Shown here: positions 25,748-35,984 of the stretch, piece after piece
Layout of the letters: the number at the start of each line of letters is the position of its first letter
How positions within the stretch are numbered: the first letter of the stretch is position 1
Assembly (NCBI RefSeq): GCF_900107645.1
Contig: NZ_FNQN01000008.1
Location: forward strand, 1 to 64,000
Direction of reading: 5' to 3'
Origin: Desulfuromusa kysingii
GTDB lineage: Bacteria > Desulfobacterota > Desulfuromonadia > Desulfuromonadales > Geopsychrobacteraceae
DNA: 64,000 nt
The notes under the pieces: model-generated
The model's input: only the letters and a program-made list of their open reading frames with translations
Told to the model about the DNA's origin: nothing
Databases searched by the model: none
Position numbers and translations under genes: made by a program

Positions 25748-25854
25748 TGAGAATCCACAAAAAAAGGGGAAAAGACCGAAGCAGGACACTACCACAGCCC
25801 ATCACCATGATTCAACAGAATCAACCTAGTGCCGACATAGGCATGTTTTTACTC

Positions 25855-25884
25855 TTGTAATTAGCTTATTTATATATGCATAAT
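25855..25884 (+). promoter_or_regulatory. Candidate sigma-70 promoter for gdhA
   Basis: TTGTAA (25855-25860) and CATAAT (25879-25884) are separated by 18 bases in an AT-rich stretch about 110 bases before the gdhA start. Each box has one mismatch or more to the consensus, so this is a candidate only. Confidence 0.35.
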
Positions 25885-25954
25885 GGTGTTTGTTTTTACC
25901 GAAATTTCCCCTCTTACAATGGTTACATCCCTTATATTTTTGACTCTTTTATAA

Positions 25955-27343
<1,389 letters not shown>

Positions 27344-27364
27344 TTCACAACGGAATAAACGGCA

Positions 27365-27407
27365 ATATTAAGAAGCCCCTGACATTTATTCAGGGGCTTC
27401 TTAATAT
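27365..27407 (+). terminator. Rho-independent terminator of gdhA
   Basis: Perfect 18-bp inverted repeat, ATATTAAGAAGCCCCTGA (27365-27382) and its complement (27390-27407), around a 7-base loop CATTTAT. The stem includes AAGAAGCCCC with matching GGGGCTTCTT, so the T-rich side is inside the stem. It starts 21 bases after the gdhA stop. Confidence 0.85.
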
Positions 27408-27723
27408 GATCACCGAGAATTTGGTTTCGGAATCACGCCCTCCTAATAACCTTCCGGCAGCAGCTAGTACAAGCACATCAACCTCTAAACGGCCACAAAC
27501 CCCACACCTCCGTTGCGCCCTAATTTCAGTTTATTCTCCCCCTTGTTGACACCCCGTTAACAACAAATAAAAAGTCATAGTGTCGTGGTTTCTGCTGTTA
27601 ATGAGATATAATTATTTTTCAACCTTGTCTTGTTGTTCATTTACGCTTAACTACTAGATTAAGATGAGTTTTTTGTCTTATTTTGAAGTCGGTATCTTCG
27701 TATTATAGATGAAAGGAAACAAC
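27408..27723. other. Intergenic region upstream of the OmpA-like lipoprotein
   Basis: About 315 bases without a credible gene. TATAAT occurs at 27607-27612 but no good -35 box lies at the right distance. TTGACA occurs at 27546-27551 without a matching -10. I see no RNA gene or repeat. It probably carries the promoter of the following gene. Confidence 0.4.
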
Positions 27724-29259
27724 GTGGAAAAATATTTCAAGTTCTTATTCGCCGTCGCTATACTATTGATGATCGGGTTGCCCGGTTGTGCAGGACCAAC
27801 CTTGAATGTCGCTCCTGTTGCAATTTCAGACAATCCAACCAGTAAGATATTTGAACTAGAGGACACGCTGGCAGAAGGTCGTAAACAGCAAATTCATGTC
27901 CTCTCCCCAACCTGGTATGCAAAAGCTGCTGACTATCTGGAAAAAGCCAGATATGGTCTCGCCAACGATGATTCTGTCGCCGGGATATTGCAGAACATCG
28001 CTTATGGCCATGCCCATTTTGATAAAGCAAAAGAGTATGCTCTTATTGCTCAATCAGCAATTTCTCAAGCTATCAAGGCTCGCGATCTCGCTAATGCAGC
28101 AGGAGCGGCATCCCTTGGAGAAGATTATCAGAAAGTCGAAGATGAATTTAAAACTCTGACAGCTGATATTGAGAACAATAATCTTTCACGTGCGGAGAAA
28201 AATGAAAGTCAAGTGGCCCAAGACTTTGCCGACCTCGAACTACGGGCGATCAAGGAGAATACCCTGGGAGAGGTCAGAAACTTACTGGCGACAAATATCC
28301 ATAACGGGGCCAAAAAACTTGCTCCTAAAACTCTACAAGAGACTGAAAAAGCTCTGATTGATGCCGACCTGTTTATCACTCAGCAACGCTACGAACGCGA
28401 AGAAATGCAAAACAAAGCAAACGCTGCCCTGTTTCAAGCACAAAGACTTGGCCAGATTATGGCAGCGAGCAATGCATTAAAAACAATGTCCCCCGAAGAT
28501 ATTTCGCTGCGTCAAGAAAGTCAATTACACCAACTTGCCAGCGAACTGGGTAGTCGTGACCTCAGGAATGAACCCACTGATCTCCAGTTACAGAGTATTC
28601 TTGAATCCGTTGTTTCTCTCCAGGAAGACAACCAATATCTAAAAGAAAAACGCCACCAAGAAATGCTTGAATTTGAAGCAAAACTGACAGAAAAACAAAG
28701 TGAGATTGATTCACAAAGACAGCAGATTGCGGCCCTTGAAGGACAAAGTAAAGAAGATCAGAGGGCCCGCGAGCTTATCGCCCTGCAAGAAAAAGAAACC
28801 AAAGCCCGTCTGGAATCTGAACGTCACTTCCAACAGCTCTTCAATGAAGTCCAAGGCCTGTTTGCTCAGGATCAGGCTGAAGTATATAAACAGGCCAAAA
28901 ATCTTGTTATTCGTTTAAAAGCGATGCAGTTTCCTGTTGGAAAAGACCTCATTATGCCTAATAACTATGCTCTTCTGAGTCAGGTCCGCAACGCCATCCG
29001 TACTTTTGGCAATCCGGACGTTGTGATTGAAGGACACACGGACAATACCGGCTCAGCAGCAATCAACGCTCTACTTTCACAGAACCGAGCAGAGGCAGTC
29101 CGGCAGTACTTTATTGCCAACGGAACTCTGGAGGCAGAAAAAATTACTGCTCTTGGTTACGGACCGGAACGGCCCTTAGCGGCAAATGATACTCCTGAAG
29201 GGCGTGCTATTAATCGCCGCATTGATGTGATTATCAAAACAGAAATGTCGAACCATTAG
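27724..29259 (+). CDS. OmpA-family lipoprotein with long helical linker
   Basis: 511 residues. The signal peptide ends in GLPGC with the lipidated Cys at 22. A DUF4398-like helical part (YAKAADYLEKARYGLA, about 55-120) and a long coiled coil (to about 390) follow. The C-terminal OmpA/MotB peptidoglycan-binding domain contains VIEGHTDNTGSAAINALLS and GYGPERPLAANDTPEGR with NRRIDV. It should anchor the outer membrane to peptidoglycan. I chose GTG 27724 because AAAGGAAAC lies at ideal spacing before it; ATG 27709, five codons earlier, has no ribosome site. No operon partner is visible. Confidence 0.8.
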   Translation: MEKYFKFLFAVAILLMIGLPGCAGPTLNVAPVAISDNPTSKIFELEDTLAEGRKQQIHVLSPTWYAKAADYLEKARYGLANDDSVAGILQNIAYGHAHFDKAKEYALIAQSAISQAIKARDLANAAGAASLGEDYQKVEDEFKTLTADIENNNLSRAEKNESQVAQDFADLELRAIKENTLGEVRNLLATNIHNGAKKLAPKTLQETEKALIDADLFITQQRYEREEMQNKANAALFQAQRLGQIMAASNALKTMSPEDISLRQESQLHQLASELGSRDLRNEPTDLQLQSILESVVSLQEDNQYLKEKRHQEMLEFEAKLTEKQSEIDSQRQQIAALEGQSKEDQRARELIALQEKETKARLESERHFQQLFNEVQGLFAQDQAEVYKQAKNLVIRLKAMQFPVGKDLIMPNNYALLSQVRNAIRTFGNPDVVIEGHTDNTGSAAINALLSQNRAEAVRQYFIANGTLEAEKITALGYGPERPLAANDTPEGRAINRRIDVIIKTEMSNH

Positions 29260-29298
29260 ACGAGACAGAGTCCAACTAATTTCTACATTAAAAAAACA

Positions 29299-29326
29299 AA
29301 ACCCCCATGGCCAGCCATGGGGGTTT
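29299..29326. terminator. Bidirectional terminator between OmpA-like lipoprotein and cbiET
   Basis: AAACCCCCATGGC (29299-29311) pairs with GCCATGGGGGTTT (29314-29326). A run of A precedes and T-rich bases follow, so the hairpin can terminate the lipoprotein transcript on the plus strand and the cbiET transcript on the minus strand. The two genes converge here with stops 82 bases apart. Confidence 0.85.
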
Positions 29327-29341
29327 CATCAGCAGAAGATT

Positions 29342-30553
29342 TTACTTCACTGCGGTTAAAATATAAACGGGATCGTAGGCTTCAAATAACTTGTAGTTCG
29401 AATGAGGACAAGTTCGGGCGATATTCACGGTCACCACCTCAACTTCATAACCAGCATTACCAAAATATTCATTGGCTGAGGTCAGGGTATCTAAGGTGCT
29501 GGCATTAAGGACAATTCTACCTCCGACAGCAAGTCTCTGATCGACCGTATCCAATATCTCCCAGAGTCTGCCGCCGCTGCCGCCAATAAATACCCGATCG
29601 GGATCAGGCAATTCTTCCAGGCAATCAGGGGCATCACCTTCAATTAACATGACATTCCGCGTATTAAATTTGAGTAAATTTTCTTTGATAAACTGGCGGT
29701 ATTCACTGTTGCGTTCAATAGCGAAGATCCGTCCATGTGACAGCAGATGATCTGCCTCAACACAGATTGATCCGGAACCTGCACCAATATCCCACAAACA
29801 CATGTCATGCCGTAGTTTCAATTTTGCCAGAGTAACCACCCTCACCTCTTCTTTGGTGATCAACTGCTTGATACTGACAAACTCTTCGTCAGGAATCCCA
29901 AAGGTGGGGATATGACCTTGAATTTCATCTTCGTATTCTCTGATCAGGATTAAAACATTGAGGGGGGCAACATCCAGCTCCTGAAGGCCTTTAACATTGG
30001 TCACCCGGATTTTTTCGATCGGGGTTCCCAGATTCTCGCAGAGGTAAGCCTTATAACCGCTGCGACGACGATTCATCAGCTCCTGAGCGATCATCTCTGG
30101 GGTATTGGTCGCATCGGTCAAGATCGCCGCTTTGTCATTAGAGACAATGCGATCAACCACGTCTTTTAAAGCACGCCCATGAACGGAGATAAAAATTGAA
30201 TCATCCCAAGGCTCACGGATTTTAGCGAAAGCGTATTGAACCGAGGTGACATTGGGCAGAAATTCAATCAGCTCATCAGCAAGATTGCGAAGTAGATAGC
30301 GTCCCAGTCCAAAAAACAGAGGATCTCCTGACGCAAGGACAACCACGCGTTTTTCGCAATTATGTAACCGTGAGACCATCTCGGAGAGATTATGATCATC
30401 AATGGTAACGGTTTCTCCGGGAAAATCAGGAAACAAGCCGAGTAAACGCTCCGCTCCAAAAAGGAGCTCACTATGATTAATCAGTTCAAGTGCCTGCGGT
30501 GTAAATCCTTCGTGTCCTGCGATTCCAGCACCGATAACATGAATTGACTTCAT
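29342..30553 (-). CDS. cbiET: Bifunctional precorrin-6Y/cobalt-precorrin methyltransferase-decarboxylase CbiET (CobL)
   Basis: 403 residues. The N-terminal half (about 1-200) is a tetrapyrrole methylase of the CbiE type (SIHVIGAGIAGHEGFTPQAL, VVVLASGDPLFFGLGRYL). The C-terminal half is the CbiT methyltransferase/decarboxylase with the SAM-binding string LWDIGAGSGSICVEA. Together they methylate C-5 and C-15 and remove the C-12 acetate carboxyl in corrin synthesis. The gene is downstream of the CobC-like gene with a 73-base gap. No other corrin-ring genes are in the window. No cobalamin riboswitch is visible. Confidence 0.93.
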   Translation of the reverse strand: MKSIHVIGAGIAGHEGFTPQALELINHSELLFGAERLLGLFPDFPGETVTIDDHNLSEMVSRLHNCEKRVVVLASGDPLFFGLGRYLLRNLADELIEFLPNVTSVQYAFAKIREPWDDSIFISVHGRALKDVVDRIVSNDKAAILTDATNTPEMIAQELMNRRRSGYKAYLCENLGTPIEKIRVTNVKGLQELDVAPLNVLILIREYEDEIQGHIPTFGIPDEEFVSIKQLITKEEVRVVTLAKLKLRHDMCLWDIGAGSGSICVEADHLLSHGRIFAIERNSEYRQFIKENLLKFNTRNVMLIEGDAPDCLEELPDPDRVFIGGSGGRLWEILDTVDQRLAVGGRIVLNASTLDTLTSANEYFGNAGYEVEVVTVNIARTCPHSNYKLFEAYDPVYILTAVK

Positions 30554-30626
30554 TACTTACCTCCATTTTTGACAATCAACACAATTCAAAAAATCTAACC
30601 GGATCAAAACCATTGATCGAATATTG

Positions 30627-31226
30627 TCACGTATTCAACTTCTTCACGACCGTCGATCCATCCGCATAAAAATCAATAATATTCTCACAACCAAAGTCTT
30701 GTTCAATATGGAACAGGCTCTCCAACGGAGCTCCAATCGCATCAAGCAAAATAACCCGATTGACACCCCCATGACCGACCAGGACAATCTCCTCGCCAGG
30801 GTGGTCAGCGACAATCTTTTTGACAGCAGGACGCACCCGTTCTGCCATCTGCAATAAACTCTCACCAGACGGGGGAGCGACATTGATCATATCATCGAGC
30901 CGTGCCTGCCATAATTCAGGATATTCCTGCTGCAATTGCATCCAGGTCTTCCCTTGCCAATCGCCGATATGTAATTCCCGCAGTTCTTGCATATAGACCG
31001 GTTGCACATTCTGTAATAGAGCAATTTGATCTGCGGCTACGCGGCAACGATAGAGATCACTCGAGTAGATCCCCCCCAAACTCAAATGTTGCAGTCTGCC
31101 TGCAAAAGCAGCAGATTGTTTTCGACCATGTGCAGTCAAATGGATATCATTCTGGCCGTTGTAACGCATCTCTTCAAAACCAACCACCTGTCCATGACGA
31201 AGTAGGTGTAAGCGAGTCGCTTTCAT
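30627..31226 (-). CDS. cobC: Histidine phosphatase, alpha-ribazole phosphatase (CobC)-like
   Basis: 199 residues. The phosphoglycerate-mutase-type motif LLRHGQ with the catalytic His is at the N-terminus, a Glu motif lies around [12 protein letters not shown], and the second catalytic His is in [13 protein letters not shown]. The general family is clear. The CobC role (removing phosphate in lower-ligand assembly of cobalamin) is inferred from the adjacent cbiET gene. It overlaps engB by four bases, so it is translated with that GTPase. Confidence 0.8.
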   Translation of the reverse strand: MKATRLHLLRHGQVVGFEEMRYNGQNDIHLTAHGRKQSAAFAGRLQHLSLGGIYSSDLYRCRVAADQIALLQNVQPVYMQELRELHIGDWQGKTWMQLQQEYPELWQARLDDMINVAPPSGESLLQMAERVRPAVKKIVADHPGEEIVLVGHGGVNRVILLDAIGAPLESLFHIEQDFGCENIIDFYADGSTVVKKLNT

Positions 31227-31837
31227 TGATTCGTCACTCCCTCAGGCTTGTTGACATCCAGAGCAGCTTCAATCCGTTCCCAAATCTCGTCCTTGCCCTC
31301 TCTTGTTGTTGCTGAGAACAAAGTGAATGCATCGCGGGGCAGACCCGTTTCGGCGACAATAGGTTTGATCTGCTTCTCTAATTGAGATTTCTTGATTTTA
31401 TCGATCTTGGTAATAACTGGAATCGTTGGCACCGCAAACTCTTCCAACCAATCAAGCATACGCAGGTCTTCTTCCCGTGGAACCCTGCGAATATCAAAGA
31501 TGAAAATAACACCTCGTAACGACTCACGAATTTCAAGATAGTTTCGAATCATGGGGCCCCAGGACTTCTTTACCGCCAAAGGGACTTTTGCAAAACCATA
31601 CCCAGGCAAATCAACCAGCGAAAACTCCCCATTAATGTTGAAAAAATTAATCAACTGAGTCCGTCCTGGTGTCGAAGATGTCCGAACCAGGCTTTTCCTG
31701 TTCACCAAAACATTAATCAACGAACTTTTGCCCACATTGCTGCGTCCGGCAAAAGCAATTTCGGGCAGTTCATTGGGAGGATAATTCCCTGGGCGAGTGG
31801 CACTTTTAATAAATTCTGCTGAAACTATTTTCATCAT
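31223..31837 (-). CDS. engB: Ribosome biogenesis GTP-binding protein EngB/YsxC
   Basis: 204 residues, a typical EngB. The P-loop is GRSNVGKSS at about 31-39, switch II contains DLPGYGFA, and the base-recognition motif is [19 protein letters not shown] is the G2 region. It assists assembly of the large ribosomal subunit. The start is ATG 31837 or the adjacent ATG 31834. It is the first gene of the engB-cobC-cbiET set on the minus strand. Confidence 0.94.
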   Translation of the reverse strand: MMKIVSAEFIKSATRPGNYPPNELPEIAFAGRSNVGKSSLINVLVNRKSLVRTSSTPGRTQLINFFNINGEFSLVDLPGYGFAKVPLAVKKSWGPMIRNYLEIRESLRGVIFIFDIRRVPREEDLRMLDWLEEFAVPTIPVITKIDKIKKSQLEKQIKPIVAETGLPRDAFTLFSATTREGKDEIWERIEAALDVNKPEGVTNQ

Positions 31838-32049
31838 TTATCCATATTTTATAATTCTATATTTTAATCAAAGCAGAATAGCCTATGCAAAACAGGTTGG
31901 CAACTATCAAGCGATTCTTCCGCGGACAATCTCCCAGTCGAGTGTCGGCCCCGGCAACTGCGCTCGCGTATTTCACTTTACAGATCAGTGAACTATTACT
32001 ACAATAGTTAAACATTAGTTATACAATAAATTCCTTAAGGAGAGATAAA

Positions 32050-32562
32050 ATGCTGACGCCAAAACTAGTTAGTGCAATTAATGACCAAATTCAGTTTGAG
32101 TACTATTCCGCATTTATTTACAAAGCTATGCAAGCTTATTTTGAGGCAGAAGATCTTCCTGGTATGGCTAATTGGATGAATATTCAATTTCAGGAAGAGA
32201 TGTCACATGCAGAAAAGATGTTCCAGTTTGTCTGTGAAACAGGTGGTCGCGTATTGTTACAGTCAATGGAAACACCACACAATGATTACAATTCCCCCCT
32301 GCATATCTTTGAAGAGGCCCTCAGGCATGAACAAATTGTCACTGCCAGAATCAACGATCTGATGGATCTGGCACAACAGGAAAAAAACCACGCTGCACAA
32401 ATTTTCCTCCAATGGTTTGTCACTGAACAGGTTGAAGAAGAAGCAAATGCCAGTCATATTATTGCCAAATTGAAGAGAGTCCAAGAAGATGGTCGTGGCT
32501 TGATGATGATTGATCAAGAACTGGCAAAGCGCGTTTTTGTCCCTATTGCAGCTGAAGCATGA
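32050..32562 (+). CDS. ftn: Ferritin (24-mer iron-storage type)
   Basis: 170 residues, all helical. All ferroxidase ligands of bacterial ferritin are in place: Glu17, Glu50, His53, Glu94, Gln127 and Glu130. No haem-ligand Met of bacterioferritin is evident, so this is ferritin proper. AAGGAGAG precedes the ATG. It oxidises and stores Fe(II) in the cytoplasm. The gene is monocistronic, with a long perfect terminator hairpin 51 bases after the stop. I could not identify a Fur box in the AT-rich region upstream. Confidence 0.94.
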   Translation: MLTPKLVSAINDQIQFEYYSAFIYKAMQAYFEAEDLPGMANWMNIQFQEEMSHAEKMFQFVCETGGRVLLQSMETPHNDYNSPLHIFEEALRHEQIVTARINDLMDLAQQEKNHAAQIFLQWFVTEQVEEEANASHIIAKLKRVQEDGRGLMMIDQELAKRVFVPIAAEA

Positions 32563-32613
32563 TGAGAGCATAACCCTTGGATTTGCTTCTGTTATTTCAT
32601 ACAGAATAAAGTA

Positions 32614-32658
32614 AAACCTCAAAAGGCCGTACTATTTTAGTACGGCCTTTTGAGGTTT
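32614..32658. terminator. Bidirectional terminator between ftn and the TRAP operon
   Basis: A perfect 21-bp inverted repeat, with arms at 32614-32634 (AAACCTCAAAAGGCCGTACTA) read as 21 paired bases and 32638-32658, closes a 3-base TTT loop. It lies between the convergent ftn and dctM genes and can serve both strands. Confidence 0.9.
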
Positions 32659-32676
32659 CCTGAGCCATACGCCTTT

Positions 32677-33978
32677 TCAATAAATGCTACTTATCCCGAA
32701 GAATTCTGGAAAAACAATTAAAATAGCCAACACAAAGACCTGAATGATAATAAAAGGGACAACTCCTTTGTAAATATCTGTCGTCTTAACTTCAGACGGA
32801 GAGACCCCTTTTAAATAAAATAGGCTGAATCCGAATGGCGGGGTAAGAAAGGAGGTCTGCAGATTCATGGCCACAAGGATTGCATACCAGATCGGATTAA
32901 TCCCCAAGTTGGCCGCAATCGGTGCCAGAATCGGTACGATGATATAGGAAATTTCAACAAAATCGATAAAAAATCCAAGAACCATAATCACCAGCATGGA
33001 TAGAATCAGGAATCCCCATTTGCCTGCAGGCAACCCCATCATGAAATCTTCAACCAGGTAATCACCACCGGTGTAAGTAAAAACCATTGAAAACGCCGTG
33101 GCACCAACCAAGATAGCAAAAACCATTGCCGTAATTTTAACGGTTTCCAGAGCGCTATTCCACACCATTTTTATCGATAACTGTCGATACATTCCCGCTA
33201 AGATCACAGCCCCCACACCACCGACAGCAGAAGATTCAGTTGGTGTCGCAACCCCGAACAGAATAGAGCCGAGCACCAGAACGATCAAGGTCAATGGAGG
33301 GATAATCGCTTTAAGTGCTCTAATAACCTGCTGTTTTTTAGTCCCATACTCCTTCCCGTCCAGATGAATAGGGGGAGCCAAGTCTTTTTTAAAATAAGTC
33401 AGGATAGCAATATAAATGACATAAAACAGCACCAGAGAGACTCCAGGCCAAAAAGCCGCCATAAACAGGTCACCCACCGGCACTTGAAAAACATCCCCAA
33501 GAATGATCAGAATAATGGAGGGTGGTATAATCTGTCCAAGGGTTCCTGCCGCGCAAATCGCACCCGTCGCCAATTTTTTATCATAGTTATATTTCAACAT
33601 AACTGGCAGAGAGATAACTCCCATAGCAACGACACTCGCTCCAACCACCCCTGTGGAGGCTGCCAATAACGCCCCAACCAAAATTGTTGAAATAGCGACA
33701 CCACCGCGCATTTCACCGAACAGAAAGCCCATGGATTCAAGCAACCGTTCTGCTAACTTGGATTTTTGGAGGATAATTCCCATAAAAATAAACAGCGGGA
33801 TTGCCATCAGAATCGTGTTGTTCATCACCGACCAGATACGGTGCGGCATCATGGCAAACATGCCCTGACCTTCTGCAATCAGACCAAAAACAACGGCAGC
33901 GCCTCCAAACGTAAATGCTACCGGAAAGCCCAACAACAGCAATCCCAGGCAAACAGCAAACATTATTAAACCAATCAT
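32677..33978 (-). CDS. dctM: TRAP transporter large permease DctM (system 1)
   Basis: 433 residues with about 12 hydrophobic helices. LGFPVAFTFGGAAVVFG at the N-terminus and the sodium-site region STGVVGASVVAMGVISLP are typical of DctM, with NLQTSFLTPPFGFSLFYLKG in the second half. It forms the sodium-driven translocator with the small subunit encoded just upstream. The set dctP-dctQ-dctM runs on the minus strand. It is closely similar in motif content to the second DctM at 39159-40478. Confidence 0.93.
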   Translation of the reverse strand: MIGLIMFAVCLGLLLLGFPVAFTFGGAAVVFGLIAEGQGMFAMMPHRIWSVMNNTILMAIPLFIFMGIILQKSKLAERLLESMGFLFGEMRGGVAISTILVGALLAASTGVVGASVVAMGVISLPVMLKYNYDKKLATGAICAAGTLGQIIPPSIILIILGDVFQVPVGDLFMAAFWPGVSLVLFYVIYIAILTYFKKDLAPPIHLDGKEYGTKKQQVIRALKAIIPPLTLIVLVLGSILFGVATPTESSAVGGVGAVILAGMYRQLSIKMVWNSALETVKITAMVFAILVGATAFSMVFTYTGGDYLVEDFMMGLPAGKWGFLILSMLVIMVLGFFIDFVEISYIIVPILAPIAANLGINPIWYAILVAMNLQTSFLTPPFGFSLFYLKGVSPSEVKTTDIYKGVVPFIIIQVFVLAILIVFPEFFGISSIY

Positions 33979-34037
33979 GACAACAACTTCCTTCTATTTA
34001 TGTATAGCGCCAGCGCTATTTATTTGTAGATTTAAAA

Positions 34038-34577
34038 TCAGAGGATATTATCTTCAATCTTTTGTTGCGGGAAAGGCTCCAACCCACGGTAAATACGGAT
34101 ATTCCGCACGACAAATCCCAGGGCAGATATAATCAAAAAAATAAAAGAGAGCGGGATCACAGCCTTGATCAGATAGGTATGCGTTAGCCCCCCTGGATCA
34201 CCGCTGATTTCACCCATCGAGTAAGATTCATGGACAAACCAGATCGAACCACTAATAATCAAATAAGCGAGGGGAATCAGAAAAAATACGGTTCCAGCAA
34301 TATTAACAATGGCTTTCACTTTAGGGCTGAAGCCATCATATAAAACATCGACCCGCACATGTCCTTCTTCTTTTAAGGCATAGGAGATTCCAAAGAGAAA
34401 AACGATAGAAAAAATGTGCCATTCCAACTCTTGCATTGCAATGGAACCAGTACGGAAAAAGTAGCGTAAGATGGCATCATAAAATACGTTGACCAACATC
34501 ACCAACATCAGGACAGCTGAGATCCAGCCGATAACGTCGGAAAAACGATCCAGAATTCTTTCAACTTTTAACAGCAT
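34038..34577 (-). CDS. dctQ: TRAP transporter small permease DctQ (system 1)
   Basis: 179 residues with four hydrophobic helices. MQELEWHIFSIVFLFGISYALKEEGHVRVDVLY contains the family pattern with an acidic-aromatic loop; only its flanks QELEWHIF and HVRVDV need be cited for recognition. ATG 34577 is chosen since it begins the amphipathic N-terminus (MLLKVERILD) and has AGGAT upstream; an upstream in-frame start at 34649 would add 24 residues overlapping the intercistronic hairpin. Confidence 0.9.
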   Translation of the reverse strand: MLLKVERILDRFSDVIGWISAVLMLVMLVNVFYDAILRYFFRTGSIAMQELEWHIFSIVFLFGISYALKEEGHVRVDVLYDGFSPKVKAIVNIAGTVFFLIPLAYLIISGSIWFVHESYSMGEISGDPGGLTHTYLIKAVIPLSFIFLIISALGFVVRNIRIYRGLEPFPQQKIEDNIL

Positions 34578-34614
34578 AATAATCCTGCCGATGACTAATA
34601 GAGGTAAAAAGAGG

Positions 34615-34641
34615 GGCTCCCAGCACCAGTGGCTGGGAGCC
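34615..34641 (-). other. Intercistronic hairpin between dctP and dctQ (system 1)
   Basis: GGCTCCCAG (34615-34623) pairs perfectly with CTGGGAGCC (34633-34641) around a 9-base loop. It lies directly after the dctP stop on the minus strand and is followed by CCTCTTTTTACC. It is probably a partial terminator that keeps the binding protein more abundant than the permeases. Confidence 0.6.
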
Positions 34642-34661
34642 ATAAACAAGGAAGCTATTTT

Positions 34662-35747
34662 TTATTCAAGATTATCTTTTAAATATGCGTAATCAGAAAT
34701 TTCCGTCCAGCGACGTGCTTTTTTCATGTAAGCAGTTTGCGCATCATAAATCTTCTTAAACATAGGGTCTTTAGCCGCAGAAGCTTGTAACAGTTTTTCA
34801 TTTTCAACCTTCATTGCAGCAATGACATCTTTAGGGAAAGTTTTGACTTTAACGTTGGGATATTCGGTCCCCAACTTATCAATGTTTACAGCACTATCAT
34901 TATAGGAACGTGCATACATGTCATAAGCGGAGAATTCCATCGCAACTTCAAGAATTTTTTGCAAATGTTTCGGTAATGCGTCAAACTTTTTCTGATTCAC
35001 CAGAAATTGCAGTTCTGTTGCAGGCTCATGCCAACCGGTATAATAATAAGGGGCAATTTTATGAAACCCCATATTCAGGTCGAGCGAGGGACCTACCCAC
35101 TCCAGAGCATCAATGGTGCCACGATCGAGAGCAGTGTAAAGCTCACCTGGAGGGATGTTTGTGACAACAACACCAAGCTTGGAAAGGACTTCACCCGCAA
35201 AGCCTGGAACCCGCATCTTCAGACCTTGCAAATCACTTAAGCTATTGATTTCTTTCTGAAACCAACCCCCCATTTGATTACTGGTATTACCACCGGGATA
35301 AGAATAGACACCATGGCGGTCGTACACTTCTTTCATCAGCTCCATGCCGCCACCATAATAGAACCAGGCATATTGCTCTGGAGCAATCATACCAAAGGGC
35401 ATAGTCGTAAAGAACATCGTATTCATGTCCTTACCTTTCCAGTAATAAGACGCTGAGTGCCCCATCTCATACTGTCCCGCCTTAACCATATCGAGAACAC
35501 CAAAAGCGGCCTTATGCTTATTGGCTGAATCGATGCGGATTTCCATCTCGCCGTTCGACATCTCCTTAACTAGATCGGCCATTTTGATAACAGCATCCCC
35601 AAAGATAGGAAAGCCTGTCCCCCATGTCTGAGCCAACTTCCAGCGATACTTGGGAGCTGCTTCAGCCTGAGGGGCTAAAATCCCCACCAGCAACAACGAG
35701 CAAACGGTCAGGAGACAAACTGTCATTCGCAGTACAGATTTTTTCAT
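34662..35747 (-). CDS. dctP: TRAP transporter substrate-binding protein DctP (system 1), 2-oxoacid/TakP-like
   Basis: 361 residues with a Sec signal peptide (MKKSVLRMT, hydrophobic core, cleavage near AEA). The mature protein has the branch-specific strings YPGGNTSNQMGGWFQKEI and GLKMRVPGFAGEVLSKLG. In my recollection these are typical of the TakP/monocarboxylate group, which binds pyruvate, lactate and other 2-oxoacids. GTIDALEWVGPSLDL holds the conserved ligand-contact region. ATG 35747 has GGAGGAAAAG directly before it. Exact ligand is not proven. It is the first gene of the dctPQM operon. Confidence 0.9.
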   Translation of the reverse strand: MKKSVLRMTVCLLTVCSLLLVGILAPQAEAAPKYRWKLAQTWGTGFPIFGDAVIKMADLVKEMSNGEMEIRIDSANKHKAAFGVLDMVKAGQYEMGHSASYYWKGKDMNTMFFTTMPFGMIAPEQYAWFYYGGGMELMKEVYDRHGVYSYPGGNTSNQMGGWFQKEINSLSDLQGLKMRVPGFAGEVLSKLGVVVTNIPPGELYTALDRGTIDALEWVGPSLDLNMGFHKIAPYYYTGWHEPATELQFLVNQKKFDALPKHLQKILEVAMEFSAYDMYARSYNDSAVNIDKLGTEYPNVKVKTFPKDVIAAMKVENEKLLQASAAKDPMFKKIYDAQTAYMKKARRWTEISDYAYLKDNLE

Positions 35748-35930
35748 CCTTTTCCTCCACATCCAAAGTAAAATAATTATGGGATGACAAAGATATAGCC
35801 ACTATAATCGTAGACATACAAACTCACCCCAGCTGCCAATATACTGATGATAAGGGCACTCCAACCTGCCCTTTCTCAACTCTGAAAATTTAAACTGGGG
35901 GGAAACAATAGACCAAGGAGTGAATAGGTT

Positions 35931-35959
35931 AGCGGTCGCATAGATCAATTAAGCGGTAG
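35931..35959 (-). promoter_or_regulatory. Candidate LytTR operator: 21-bp-spaced direct repeats upstream of dctP
   Basis: AGCGGTCG (35931-35938) and AGCGGTAG (35952-35959) are direct repeats whose starts are exactly 21 bp apart, two helical turns. LytTR regulators bind two direct repeats at such spacing. The site is 184 bases before the dctP start, next to the LytTR regulator gene. A near-identical pair occurs at 38444-38472. Binding is inferred, not shown. Confidence 0.45.
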
Positions 35960-35984
35960 ATTAACCGGTGACCTATCTTTTGCC

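Noticed and set aside
27546-27612. Promoter from TTGACA (27546) and TATAAT (27607)
   Set aside because: The boxes are about 55 bases apart, far too distant to belong to one promoter.
31797-31991. 64-codon frame in the engB-ftn spacer
   Set aside because: It starts inside engB on the other strand, crosses an AT-rich region and shows no recognisable protein feature.
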